A DNA stretch of 64,000 bases, from contig CM055109.1 of assembly GCA_029204225.1 (NCBI GenBank), forward strand, positions 29,512,361 through 29,576,360, written 5' to 3'. Positions 21,692 to 33,279 of this stretch are shown here, one piece after another. The notes under the pieces were generated by a model. It had not been told where the DNA came from and did not search any database. It saw nothing but the letters and a program-made list of their open reading frames with translations. The stretch comes from Diphasiastrum complanatum. Its lineage: Eukaryota; Streptophyta; Lycopodiopsida; Lycopodiales; Lycopodiaceae. Position 1 is the stretch's first letter; the number at the start of each line of letters is the position of its first letter. Both the position numbers and the translations under genes were made by a program.

Positions 21692-21807
21692 ATGGAATGG
21701 GTCAGGCAAATGGCATTCTGCTTGATAAAGAGTCATAAGCGAGGCCTGGAGGGGCTGAGACTATGATTCTTTACCAAGCAAAATGTCATCCGCCCAACTC
21801 ATTCCAT
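21692..21807. repeat. foldback with 46-bp arms and 24-nt loop
   Basis: Arm 1 is 21,692-21,737 (starts ATGGAATGGGTCAGGC) and arm 2 is 21,762-21,807 (ends CGCCCAACTCATTCCAT). Reverse-complemented, arm 2 agrees with arm 1 at 37 of 46 positions by hand count. All nine differences are transitions and no gap is needed. The loop is 21,738-21,761. It could be a miniature transposon or a microRNA-type precursor. Confidence 0.8.
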
Positions 21808-22012
21808 TTCGTAAAGAATAGTGGCTTCTTTTTTACATGGCCATCATGCAATAGAATCTCCATTTAAAATAGATAATCAGCATTTCAAAACTGAGCTTTT
21901 GTCACAAAACCATTATGAAGCAGAATTTGCATCTGCAATAGATTTCCCTTGAAAACGATGGGTCACCCATTCTGCTATAAGCAGTCTAGAATATGGGCAT
22001 AAAATGTATCAA

Positions 22013-22480
22013 TGTTGGAGGGTTGTGGATATCAAGGCAACTCTAACCCTAGTTAGAAGTTAATAAGTGAGAGGGATTTGGCACCCTACGTGTGTAAGTC
22101 CAACCCGATAATTTCATAGTTATTTGATTAGTTAGAAGTTAATAAAAGGACTTTAGGCCTATTTGCGGGACTTTTAATGTCGCAAGGCCTAATAGTCAAG
22201 TTAGTGAATAAAAAGTGCTCCCCCTAAATTTTGAATTTTAAATAATAAGGGAGGTGGAGATTGGCCCATAGGATTTGAGGCCAAGCCCTAAAATCCACTA
22301 TATATAGTGGTGGTTTCGAGTTATTTTGTACATTTACTCTTCATTTCAATAAAGCATGTGGATCCTCTTTCAAATGGATATGGAATGTCCTTGCTCTTCT
22401 TCTTTCCTTCTCTATCTCTCATGTTTTTTTCGGGTTTGCTAATTGTTGGATTTGATGCTTGTTGAAGTTTATCTTTCTTA
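22013..22480 (+). repeat. possible LTR with TATA box and AATAAA
   Basis: The plus-strand sequence starting TGTTGGAGGG contains the palindromic CCACTATATATAGTGG (about 22,297-22,312) and CAATAAAGC (about 22,349) 40 bases downstream, the spacing of a retroelement promoter and poly(A) signal. No partner copy is in the window. Confidence 0.35.
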
Positions 22481-22483
22481 TGC

Positions 22484-22638
<155 letters not shown>

Positions 22639-24655
22639 TAAGATCTATCATTGCTTGAGTAGTGTTAATTGCTAGGTTAATGGATCGTAGTGTTAATGCT
22701 TAGTGTTAGATGTGGATCATATGCATGTGCTTGATTATGAACTATGCTATCGTTCTCATGGAAACAAATCTCTGCATGACAACAAGATAATCTTCTTCAT
22801 CTCCTTGATGCTTGATAGAGCTTGGATCTAGGGTTGAGGTGGATAGGAAATACCTGCTACAATCAATTACATCTATCAAGAGCTTTTTCCACAACATTAT
22901 CTAAGCTCACCATAATTTTTGTTATCTCAAAATCAGTTACATGCTATACTCTAGTCCTTCATTCTCAAGTTAAAGTTATTCAACTAACCATATAATCAAT
23001 CAAATTAAGAAAAAAAAAATGATATTTCAAGATCAATAGCTAATCACTATGACAGTGCACACCTATAGTTCTATATATCTTAGCCAAGCCAAAACTGTGG
23101 TCCACAACCTTATAGTGGGACCACAGTTTCGTTCGCTTTAAACTAATGAATATAAGTCATTTATGTCTTTATTATCTTTATTATTGATGTGTCATGCATG
23201 TAAGCTCATAGAAATATGGCATATCACTTCACATCTATGGTTCATTCAATCATTTGTCATGGGTTATGAAGAAAAAGGTCATAGTAATTTCACCCACTTG
23301 GCAATATGTGAAAATGTCAAAGTATCAGATTATTAAGACGACATGGTTTCAAGAGTAAACCCTTTCACTTTTTCTAAGATTATACTTTTTTGTTATATTC
23401 AATATGCAAATAGCTTCTAGATTGAATTTCGTAATAGCAAGTGAAGTGAAATTGAGATAAAATTTCCAGGTAAATGTTATTTCAAAATGGAATTACAAAC
23501 AAGATTGACTAGAAACTAGAAAACAATTTGTTGTCGTGAGACAAATTCATTTTATTTGTTATGTAGTCTAGACTATTCTTTAACTTGTAAGTCATAAATT
23601 TTTGGTAATTTGTTAATTAATAATATCATGCTTAATTATGTCTTGCACTATGTGTGCCAAAATACTTGTTTTCAATGTTCAATTAAGAGACTACTTGATA
23701 TTCACATGATTTACAAAATACAACAAACCAGTTATTTACCAGCCATCTACGAATCGTTGGAGGACCCCAACAGATATCATGTACCTTATTGGTAAAACAA
23801 AAAGGTGAAATCAAAAATCGTAGCAAGGGTCTTAAACTACTATATTACACATTAGAATTTCATACACTATAACCATGAAAAAATGCTAGCCAAATAATAA
23901 ATAATTTTATCAACACACCACTCTAAGAAGCGATGAGCCCTATAGGTCATCCTTAAAACAACCTTATAACATGAGCATATTTGACACAAGCTACTTATCT
24001 AAGTAAATAAGAAGGGTACAACAATGCCACATTATTTTGAGATGCCCATATAATCCATAACACAACAATCCATGAGACATGCCAAAATCCATGAATCTCC
24101 AAAGATAGTAGACACAATTGAGAGGGCTTGTCGATGAACTATTGGAGATATAGCTATGAAGAAATAATGTCATCAACACACAATGAATTTTTTGGCACAT
24201 GATGTGAAAGGACTAAGTAGATTATTGAGGTAGGATCATTTAAAACAAAGTGGAAGTGAAGGACTAAGAGTCCTATCGTTAACCATTTTACTTTGAAGTG
24301 GATGATTGATTTGATGGCGGTGGATCTAACAAAAGCTATTTTAAGATTCTATATGTTGTTGAAATAATTAATAATTGTCTTGTCCTTCTTTTTTTTAAAG
24401 AAACATGCGAAGATAAAGTTGGAGAGGAGGTTCAACAAATTAGAGAATCAAAATGTTGCTCCAATAATTACAATGGAAAAGGGAGGAAGGTAATGTTTCA
24501 ATTCAAAGAGTGGTGCTAAGATATGTGCCATAATAAGAGATGCTACAAAGAAAATTAAACAATTACTCAAGTAAATTATACATAAAAGATGTATAAGATG
24601 ATTATATGTTCTTTGATGAAAACAGAAAGAAGCATTGATTGATTTCTATTAATAT
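22639..24655. other. no gene seen
   Basis: This is AT-rich DNA with only short random ORFs (61 and 69 codons) and no recognisable domain, LTR or terminal repeat. Confidence 0.5.
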
Positions 24656-24659
24656 TTAG

Positions 24660-24660
<1 letters not shown>

Positions 24661-24709
<49 letters not shown>
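24661..24709. repeat. (AC)n microsatellite
   Basis: About 24 AC units in a perfect run. Confidence 0.97.
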
Positions 24710-24710
<1 letters not shown>

Positions 24711-24822
24711 CTATCACCACAACCACCACCTTTTCAAAATCAGATTGTCGTAGTTCTTTTTCAAGGACCTTTTATTTTGTCTTCCTTGTTGACAAAAGCA
24801 AGTCGATATCCAAAACATTAAA

Positions 24823-24834
24823 CGCTCTGATACC
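24823..24834 (-). promoter_or_regulatory. orphan copia primer-binding site
   Basis: The minus strand reads TGGTATCAGAGC exactly, so an LTR should begin just to the right (about 24,836) and a body should extend leftward. To the left there is only a short leader before the AC repeat, and the LTR limits are not clear. Confidence 0.6.
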
Positions 24835-25011
24835 ACTATTGACGAACTAATCTAGGGTGTACAAAGAAGCACACCCCACCTAACTACAAAAACTTAGGAA
24901 CTTACTAAGTTTAACTTCCACTTTGGCCTTTTAATATTATCTTAATCAGATGATCCAATGTATAGTTTATTCCAAAATAGATAATTTACAAGTGCTCATC
25001 GGGTCATGGTC

Positions 25012-25501
25012 TTACGCACGCAGGATGCCATGACCCTCACAACTTATTGTTAATATTGGCCTCAAGGAATCTGTCAACATTGCTTCCTTCTCAAATAGTT
25101 GTAGGTCCCTCTGCAGTATTGGATGAGGATATTTATTGAAGAGGACTTTATTGGTGACTTTTGAAGACTTTGCAGTTGGAGATATTTTATCGCTTGCGTA
25201 AAACCAACAGCTTATTAGAAAATTGTCTTTCTTTCTTGTTGTGAGAAAAGGTTTTCGAAAAACCTTGCATTCGATTGAATATGTTGCTGAGAAGCAACTG
25301 CTTTCTTTTGGCCTCAAATCTCTCACTTAATTGCACATTCCCATTTGAATCTTGGACATTGAAAATAGAAGCATCTTTGTCATCTGCTTGAAAGTTGTGA
25401 TGCAGGTGGAAAATTAGTAGCTTGTGGTTGATCAGGCCAATAGCCACTTTGTTGTAGAACATAGACAAAGTAACGGATAATGACTCGTTACCATGCTTCA
25501 T
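25012..25501 (-). pseudogene. unrecognised ORF pair downstream of the repeat-motif gene
   Basis: Two overlapping 104-codon minus-strand ORFs (25,501-25,187 and 25,326-25,012) share the RFEAKRKQLLL / MRDLRPKESSCF region in different frames. This suggests one coding stretch with a frameshift near 25,300. The translations contain KKER and Ser/Lys-rich parts but no motif I recognise. They lie about 0.5 kb beyond the His/Gln/Tyr-rich tail of the unknown gene and could be its last exon or a separate remnant. Confidence 0.3.
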
Positions 25502-25984
25502 GAGCTTTGCAAGATCATTTATCTATATAGAATTCTCGAATGTACCTGACCTAAATGGCTTGTGACCTAGAAAACACTAGAAACTAAAGAAGAAGAAAAA
25601 GTAATAAAATCGAGTAAGAAATAGAAATGTCATGCTATATCTCTCACCTTTTTTTTTTTACTCATTTTTTGAAAAGGGCACTCAAGAAAGCTTCAATGAG
25701 AAATGTAAAATAGAATAAATTGAAATAAATAACGTAGTGCTGAGGTCCATAAAAGAATATTTTAAAGAATAGGAATTTACAGGATTTTTTTTTCTGAAAA
25801 AAAGATATAAAAAGAGAAAAAAAGTCCTTGCTGGTATGGTAGTCCACTTTTGATTGGAAGTATTGCAGGTATGTAAGAGGGTGTCTCATATGAATAGTTG
25901 TTGAGCGTGGCAGTTTGGATGAAGCCATGTTGTATACCACCAATCGTAATTGTATGGTGTGTCTTGATTGTGTGTTCGAGACAA

Positions 25985-26368
25985 TCACTTGAAATATGTA
26001 GGTGGCACTTGAGTCCTTGGTATAGAATGGTTATTCTCTGCATATCCATCGTACGAGTTGTATGCATAAATGTAGTCGGGATAGATTGGAGAGATTGATG
26101 AATCATTGTGATCTTGGTATTGATATTCATCATGAAGTGTCGAATGAGGGAAATATTCATTTGTTTCTGCAGGATAATATAAAGATTGATAAGCATCTCC
26201 ATTTGAATAGACGCCTTGACTGCATGGCGCATGAACAACTTCACGTGAATCCACTAGTTGAGGTCTTGTTGTCTGAGAAGTTGCATTCAAGTACATTGTA
26301 GGTGCATGTGCCTCTGGATGTTGATGCATAGGTTGGTGTGCTTGAGTCGCAACTGCTCCATTGGACAT
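25985..26368 (-). pseudogene. His/Gln/Pro/Tyr-rich C-terminal segment of unknown gene
   Basis: The 127-codon minus-strand ORF is low-complexity. It starts with QAHQPMHQHPEAHAPTMY, then SQGVYSNGDAYQSLYYP, and continues with many Tyr and Asp to a NNHSIPRTQVPP end. Tyr codons cluster every few residues (YPDYIYAYNSYDGYAENN). The composition resembles disordered tails of nuclear proteins. It lies in the same orientation as, and about 250 bases beyond, the third YFxWL motif. It may be an exon of the same gene, but no splice signal was proved. Confidence 0.35.
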
Positions 26369-26599
26369 GGTAGTTCAATTTTGATTAGCAGAGCAGTTTG
26401 GTTTGGATCTACACTACTTGGTTGATTTCGTAGTTGAAGTTCATTCTCTCTGAAACAATTGGAGAACGTTTTGCTTTGACATCTCAATGTGGTTGTTGAA
26501 ACTCTTGTAGATGTTCCTTTGGAGGCATGAAGAGTTCTTGACTTGGTGGAAATCCCTGATGTCTTGCCAATCTATTTACCACATCGTCATTTTCTTCGT

Positions 26600-27840
26600 T
26601 GACTTTCCTTCTTGTTCTTTACCAATGGTTGAAAACTTTTTTTGAATCCTCATGTTTTGTTAGCCTTAACCAATTAAAGTAGGAATCCCTGAATTGATCT
26701 AGTGGCCAACAATCTAGAACTTTGTTAGAAGCTCGTGTGATTACATCTTGAGGTGAAATTTCAGTCATGCATTCTTGCGGTACACTTCTTGTCGTTAGTG
26801 TCGGACATAAAACTTCAGTCAAATTTTCATCTCAATCATTACTTCCAGATTGTTGTGCTTTCTTCCTCGATCTTACCCTTTGTCCCTTACCTTTGCATAC
26901 CACCACCTTCTGAACATCTTCTTTGAATCTTTATAGTCCATCTCATTGAGCCATCTGAAGTAGTGTCTCTTCATCGAATCTGATGGTTGCAAGTTGAAAC
27001 GTGATAAATAGTCTGGCCAACATATGTTAAACTTCCGATCTGATGTGAAATTATCATGTTGATCTTCGCGTTGACTAGCCAGCCCTTCACCATGATGATC
27101 TTCATTCCTTACTTCTTCTTGTTCGTGACCTTAATCTCTTGGTTCAACAATTTCAGTGGATTCTTCTATTTGTATTGCAGTCATTTCTTGCATCAATCCA
27201 CAATGACATCATACCATATTTTAAACAATTCTTCATCATATGCTACTTCAGCTCCTTTTATCTACTACAATTATTGTTGCTGCATATCTGGAGAGATTCT
27301 AGATTTATGTAGAGAATTGATCACTTGTTCCGTCATTTGATCAGTAGCTTGATTATGAGATGGAACATCGTGATGAGTGATAGGCCTATCTTCACATAAT
27401 ATATCTCTCGTACACCATGTGCAAAAATTGTGTTTTGTGTCTTCAAGCTTATTTGCATCAAGCCACAAAAAGTACACGTCCGCTAGGTACATAGATTTCT
27501 TCTTCGTATACTTGTGTAGGTACTCAGGTTTCCAAGTTTTTCTCTTATAATCCTGTTGGTAGGACAATATGTGCTTCCATATTCATTTGCAGTTATCCAT
27601 ATTTCTATGTGGAGGTGGAATCAGTTGATTCCACATCTGATAGTACTGCTCCGTATTAGGCAACTTATTATGACGCCACCATTGTGGATAGTGAAGCATC
27701 TACTCATCCATCCATTCTTTGAATAAATTTTCTGTTTTTTGGTCTTCCATTTGGCAAGTTGAAGATTGGTCGTGCTGTCGTTGCTCGCCATGAGAAACTT
27801 CTTGAAACACTGGTTCCTTGCGTTTCACTTTTTTCATAAT
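26600..27840 (-). pseudogene. unknown protein with three YFxWL-DSK-FxxW repeats
   Basis: Three 20-residue motifs occur in order on the minus strand, at 27,474-27,415 (YFLWLDANKLEDTKHNFCTW), 26,962-26,903 (YFRWLNEMDYKDSKKMFRRW) and 26,681-26,622 (YFNWLRLTKHEDSKKVFNHW). The consensus is YFxWLx(5)[EK]D[ST]K[KH]xFxxW with no length variation. Each is preceded by a W-P block (TWKPEYL, ICWPDYL, DCWPLDQF). Stops and frameshifts separate the copies, so the gene is either broken or has unrecognised introns. I do not recognise the family. Upstream in the same orientation is a Cys-rich ORF; downstream is a His/Gln/Tyr-rich ORF. Confidence 0.5.
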
Positions 27841-28321
27841 GGACTGTGTCAACTATTGTACATTTGGCATACACGTCCTTGGCGTTTGGATTTTTCTTTT
27901 GGAAAATTGCATTGGTTTCTTTGAACCAGGTAGACTTGAGACATCTTGAACTGAGTATGACGGATGGATGTAATGGACAATCTAAACAAGGGTGCTTCGT
28001 TCTGCAGTCAACACAAGAGGTTACAAATGCTACAAGATTATTTCGATGAGGACATTCAATTCTACGATGCCTACCTCCACATCCAAAACATCTGACAGAT
28101 GGGATAATTCCATCATTGTGCAAGTGAGACCAATACACTGGAATTGACATTTCGTATGGACCCTCTACATAGTATATAGGAGAATCTACAGATGGCTCTT
28201 GGAGCATTGAAAAAGATGCAATTTCTAAAATCTCAACTAGATGTGTACTTGCAGTCATATTGCAATGCATCTTGCACAAAATGAAGATGTGATAGAATGT
28301 AAAATATACAGTGAAAATCAA
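27704..28321 (-). CDS. unknown Cys-rich ORF, 205 codons
   Basis: The minus-strand ORF begins with ATG at 28,321. After a hydrophobic start it has a Cys/His-rich segment, CFGCGGRHRRIECPHRN followed by CVDCRTKHPCLDCPLHP. This gives two CxxC pairs and further Cys/His that could bind zinc. The last 50 codons appear to be in the wrong frame: a run of six A residues near 27,840 lies where a second frame (starting MKKVKRKEPVFQ) takes over and leads into the repeat-motif region. No known family was recognised. It is probably the N-terminal part of the gene carrying the three YFxWL motifs. Confidence 0.45.
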   Translation of the reverse strand: MIFTVYFTFYHIFILCKMHCNMTASTHLVEILEIASFSMLQEPSVDSPIYYVEGPYEMSIPVYWSHLHNDGIIPSVRCFGCGGRHRRIECPHRNNLVAFVTSCVDCRTKHPCLDCPLHPSVILSSRCLKSTWFKETNAIFQKKNPNAKDVYAKCTIVDTVHYEKSETQGTSVSRSFSWRATTARPIFNLPNGRPKNRKFIQRMDG

Positions 28322-28940
28322 TCACAAAGAAATAAACACTTTGAAAATTTCAGTCAAAACCGCTCAAAAGTTCAATCAAACCCACTCAAAAGTTTCGTCA
28401 AACCTGCTCATTATTTTTTTGTAGAAACTCTTTCTCTTATGCACTCCCTCGAATTAAAACTGAGAATTGGTGAATTGAAGCTCAATATTCCTCCCTTCCG
28501 AAATGGGTCAAAGATATGAATGTCATGTAGGATTTACTAGAAATAGTAACATAGTAGTCAAACCTCCACAACTTTGACTTGAGGTGTCTGATTGAGCCAA
28601 AACATCATTAGTAAGGTGATCGGATATAGTAGATGATATCCTTAGGTGTTTGGTCCAAAATATGAAGATTAATTTTTCATCTGATTTGGACTCAAAACAA
28701 GGGAGATATTCTAGTTTGAAGTTTTTTATCAAATCTGAGCCTTTTAGGGGGCCAAAAAATGGAAATTTGCAAAACTTCTCAAAATCGTCCGAATTTAGTT
28801 TGTAGGTAGGGCTCAATGTGCTGAGATCGAAGGTACTTGATTTGTTCAATATGGCTGAGCAGTTTATGAGACATTGTCAGTCAAATTTGAATGTTAACCA
28901 AGTCTCATGTTTTTTCTTTTTAAATGTGACTAACGGTACC
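28322..28940. other. no gene seen upstream of the Cys-rich ORF
   Basis: This is AT-rich sequence with short ORFs of 92 and 108 codons and no motif. If the Cys-rich ORF is a real gene, its promoter would lie here, but no clear TATA element was picked out. Confidence 0.35.
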
Positions 28941-28944
28941 TCAA

Positions 28945-29665
28945 TAAAGCTTAAACTCGAAAAGAACAATGCCAGAAACTGAAAAATTTGGAAAAAGTTG
29001 AAAAAACTCGAAAATTTGACAAATCGTAAAAACTCAAAAAAAATTCGGAACAACTCAAAAAATTCTGTGAGACTCGAAAAAATTCAAAGCAACTCGAAAA
29101 ATCCGAAAAATTGAAAAATGCAAGAACTCGAAAAATTCCAAAAACTGGTTGGATGCAAACGTTAGAGAGATTTTTGTAGGTCGTCGGATGGAATCGTCAA
29201 AGAAAGTCTTGTTGTGCAGTTCCTTGGATGGAATCGTCGAACGTGATTTCCTCAAAAAAAAACTTGAAAAAAGTTAGAGAACTCGAAAAAATTTAAATAA
29301 CTTGAAAAAATTTCTAAGAGACTCGAAAAAAATGAAAAAGTTTTGGAAGATAACTCATCGGGTAGAGAAAAGACTAAAATCCCAAAAATTCAAAAAATAG
29401 AAAATACCAAACTGAGAAAAACAGCGGATCAGTTGTTTGAGAAAAAATTTGTGTTGTTTTTAGATTTTTGGCAGTCGTCATATGCAATCTTCATATGGGA
29501 TCGTTAGATGGGATTGTTGGATGCAATTTTTTGAAAAACTTGAAAAAATGCAAAAATCGAAAAAAAATTCAAAAAATTTGAAAATTGAGAAGCTCAAAAA
29601 CTTCAAAAAGCCGCAAATGCCAAAAAAAAAAAAAATCGAAAATCTCGAAAACATTGGATTTTTGA
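28945..29665. repeat. degenerate A-rich repeat built on AACTCGAAAA
   Basis: The 10-12 base motif (A)ACTCGAAAA(A)TT recurs more than a dozen times with variable spacing. Two GGATGGAATCGTC copies (about 29,186 and 29,227) and weaker relatives near 29,500 are interspersed. The strand is strongly A-rich. No coding sequence is evident. Confidence 0.6.
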
Positions 29666-30129
29666 TTGGTGGTTCCCAGAAACGCGAGATAGCGGTGCAG
29701 CGGTGGGTTTCCGGAATGTGTGGGGTCAGTTCGCACAGATTTGAAGGATCAATAAGGACGTTCTAAAACAATCATGATTTGACAAACAAGAAATTTGAAT
29801 GTGCACTTGGAAAAATGAAGAATGTAGGACAACAAACAATACAAACAAAAACGATGAAGACCCCAAACAAATTGTTTTTTCATTCCTCAGTGTGTCCTAA
29901 TTCAACATCATTTTATCCTTTTTTTATGATTACAGTGGAGTAACAACACCATATAATGGTAATATAGATAAATGGCTACAAGATTTAAAAATGTATCAAA
30001 ATTCTAACTTGTGAAAGTACAACTTTCAAATTGTTTGATAACTCTTCATTCTCCATGAAAGAATGAATGGCAAGCTCATGGAGATCACTGTCAACTCAAG
30101 TTACACATTGCATGCCTTTATGGGTACAT

Positions 30130-31490
30130 AACATTCTCTCCCTCTTTAAGAGTCTCCTCCTAGGGAAGTTCAATCTTAAATAGTCTTCTCTCTCCCAGGT
30201 GTCCTCCTCATCTAACTTTTCTTTCCATAACATACCGAAAATTTAGAAACCAAATGGATTCTCAGTTGGTGACAATGAACATCAACCACCTTTTCTAGCA
30301 TCAAGCACAAAGGAAGTCAAATTCTCCAGCTCAACCAGTTCACCTTCCAAAAGTGTGGAATTCTTCCAACCAGGTCACTCTTACAAATGACTTACATGGA
30401 AAACAAGATGAACCCCCAACCCAAATCAGAAGATCTAGCTGATAAGCAACCCGGGTGATTTTCTTAATAACCTTGTAAGGACCACTATACCTTGGAGATA
30501 GCTTATGACATTTTTCCATCTAAAGTACCTTTGAATACTTGGGAATTTTAAGATACACCCAGTTTCGACCTTAATTTCTCGAGGAGAGCGATCGCGATTA
30601 GCATAAAACTCTATATTGAGCAATTTTCATGCTTTCTATGAAAACTTGCAACATTTCTTGCATATCTTGTAGAAAATCCACTATAGCTTGCACCTTGAGA
30701 CCTTTGAGTTTGACAAAAATTGGAGAATGTAGTTAAAAGCCATACATCAGCATAAAAGGACTGAATCCGGTGGCATAATGCTTCACACTATTGTGCACAA
30801 ACTCAACCATTGGGAGATACGATTTGTCTTCCTGCTTTATTTTGTTGGCATTGTTCATAACCTTAAACGTATGCCTTGACATGACCTTTCATCTTTGGCT
30901 AGAAATTTTTTTGTCTAACAAGCTCAAGTGTCCTCTATATGCCTGGGTGACCAACACAAGGGTTGTCATGACACTGCTATAGGATTTGGGCCCACAAGTC
31001 CTCCCTATCTAGCACCCAAACCTTTTCCTTACGAAAAAGTAGGCCATTCCTTATGGAATACTCTTCAAGTATCTTGTCATTTTGAGATTGCTTGGGATCC
31101 TACTTCCCAAAGTCATTCCTAGATCTAGAATTTTCCATTAGGACATCTAGCCAGATGCCACCAAAAAACCTATCGGTTCGGCAAAGATCCTGAAGTGAAA
31201 GATACAAATCAGATTGGATTTCAGTAAAGCATAACTGATTAATCTCTCCAATCTAACTCATGGCATCAGCAACATTATTTGATGTACCTTTACGATACCT
31301 TATGTCGAACATGAACTCCTGAATGAGTTCCGACCATCTAGCCTTACGACCACGAAGGTCCTTATCATCACATATATACTTAAGGGATTGGTGATCAGTC
31401 ATCACCGTAAATATGGTACCATAAAGATAATGCCTCCAGATTTTTAACATGTGAAATGACTGCAAAAAGCTCCTTCTCATAGGTAAAATA
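30130..31490 (-). mobile_element. Ty3/gypsy fragment, RNase H and integrase tail
   Basis: The minus-strand ORF 31,480-31,253 carries IWRHYLYGTIFTVMTDHQ, SLKYICDDKDLRGRKARWSE and EFMFDIRYRKGTSNNVADAM, the C-terminal half of gypsy RNase H. Further left, about 30,540-30,400 gives KLSPRYSGPYKVIKKITRVAYQ, the integrase C-terminal GPY block. A degraded chromodomain-like piece extends towards 30,150, where a purine-rich AAAGAGGGAGAGAATG precedes TGTTATGTACCC, a likely 3' LTR start at about 30,133. The integrase core is missing between these parts. Confidence 0.75.
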
Positions 31491-31496
31491 CCTAGT

Positions 31497-32156
31497 TGTT
31501 AAATTTCACACTTGTGGGAGTCCCTAAAAAGTGTGATTATGATCTCCTAAGATGTGGTGATTGCACATAGATCACGCACAGAAATCCAAGATCTATATCA
31601 CAAATCTAAGGCAAGACCACAATGAAACATACATAAACCATACACCAAAGTACATTCACACATGTGGAATACTTTTTGTGATGAAAAAACTAAGTATAAA
31701 AAATTCTTGCTCTCAGGTAGAGAGATAGTTCAACTACAAGCTCTCAAATAGAGAGAGAAACCAAGAAAAGTTCTAAGTGTAGAATCTCATCTAATTTTAA
31801 AAAACTAAGTATGGGAATGATCTACCACGGATACTAATAGGAGCTTGAGGTAGAGGGGAGTGAAACATGATAAGTCCCCTTCTTTCGGCTCTCCTCTTAA
31901 TTTGAGGTTGAGTGACTCATGAGCCCTCAAACTTGATTGGACCAAATTGGTAAAAATCTTTCTTTTGATTGGTCACTAGATCTCATGCCAACACATAGGG
32001 ATGAGTCACACATCCCAACCTAATCATGACACTTGTTGCAAGCCTAAGCTAGCTCGAGCCACATCAAACTCTACTTTTGGCCTAATCATGATTTTACATG
32101 TGTACTTGCTTGAGTTGCCTCCTAAGCCAAAATTGGCCCTATCAACTACTCACACA
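31497..32156 (-). repeat. LTR, same family as 21,020-21,672
   Basis: The minus strand starts TGTGTGAGTAGTTGATAGG and shares ordered blocks with 21,020-21,672, including ATGATTAGGCCAAAA and GTGCAATCACCACATC. It adjoins the integrase fragment to its right without a polypurine tract, so material between them has been lost. Confidence 0.55.
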
Positions 32157-32169
32157 TGGATTGACATAC

Positions 32170-32800
32170 AAAAAATTCACATCTTAAAGCGTTGATCTTG
32201 AAAGAGAATAGCTTCTCAACATAAGCTTCAAACTTGAGGAAATAATCATGCACCATAGCTTTTGAAGATAGAAGATACAACCATGTAAATCTTGTGTAGT
32301 CACCAATAAAGGTGACAAAACAAGTAGCTCCTCCCTTGCCTTTTCATGATGAGAAATGCACATTCGAGTGCACCAACTCCAAAGGATGTGAAGTCTTGAT
32401 AAAAGATCTTGGATATGGCTTCTTATGTGACTTAGCAATAGCACATGCTTCACATGGCTTGATATGCTTGGATAGTGTCTTTGGCAAGCCAATTGCATTG
32501 ACTTATTTGATCATAGAATACATAGATTTGAAGTTGGGATAGCCCAATCTTCTATGCCATAAATCTTCTTTGGAAAGCTTGGTCCCATATGAAATATCAC
32601 AAGATTTTGCACTCTCTCTTGGATCCAATTTGTTGATGCCTCCAAATTGAGATCCACATGCAAGAATCTCATCATCTTTCTTGACGACACAAGTGTCAAT
32701 ATGAAATTTGACATCAAAGCCATGTTGGAATTCATGCTCAAGCCCAATTCCATTAAGGTAATGAGCATCCTGAAAAACACCCTGTTTACACCTATCTTTG
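32170..32800 (-). pseudogene. copia GAG-pre-integrase and integrase start
   Basis: The minus-strand frame shows EDLWHRRLGYPNFKSM (about 32,570-32,520), then KPCEACAIAKSHKKPYPRS, the CxxC of the zinc motif. ELVHSNVHF follows, where the first catalytic Asp of HSDVH is Asn, and then CFVTFIGDYTRFTWLYLL and FLKFEAYVEKLF. A stop follows HFSS. The fragment breaks off before the second catalytic Asp, near 32,165, next to the LTR. Confidence 0.8.
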
Positions 32801-33279
32801 AGAAAATCCCCCCAAAAAAAGAAAGGCTCAAAAAATTGCTATAGCAAAAATTTGACTCGCATTTTTCAGTGTTTTCCAATACTGTATCGACTCAAAAAAA
32901 TCAAAAAAATTGGATATCTAAAAGTTAGAATTTTTCGATACTCTATCGACCCAAAAAAAGCCATTAGGCAAATAGGTTATACTACGGGTTATATAGTCCC
33001 CTATTAAGGACTCATTTTTGGAGTAAAACCACTCATTTTATAACATTATGTCTACGTTATCTAAATCATAATATGACACATACAAGTGATTACTAGGCAC
33101 GGTTGCACCTTGAGTTTCTGCACCAATTTAGCATTTATAAAGTTATGTGTGGAACCATCATAGAAAAGAATAGTCGCAGCTTGGCGTAACAATCTCATTC
33201 ATACAAATGAGGTTAAAGCAATAATTCTCACACTAGTGCCATCCTTAGAGGAAAAAATCAACAAAATAAATAATATAAT

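Noticed and set aside
24999-25034. GGGTCATGG / CCATGACCC hairpin as a terminator
   Set aside because: It is a 9-bp stem without a U run, in a eukaryotic context. A chance palindrome or part of an unidentified LTR is more likely.
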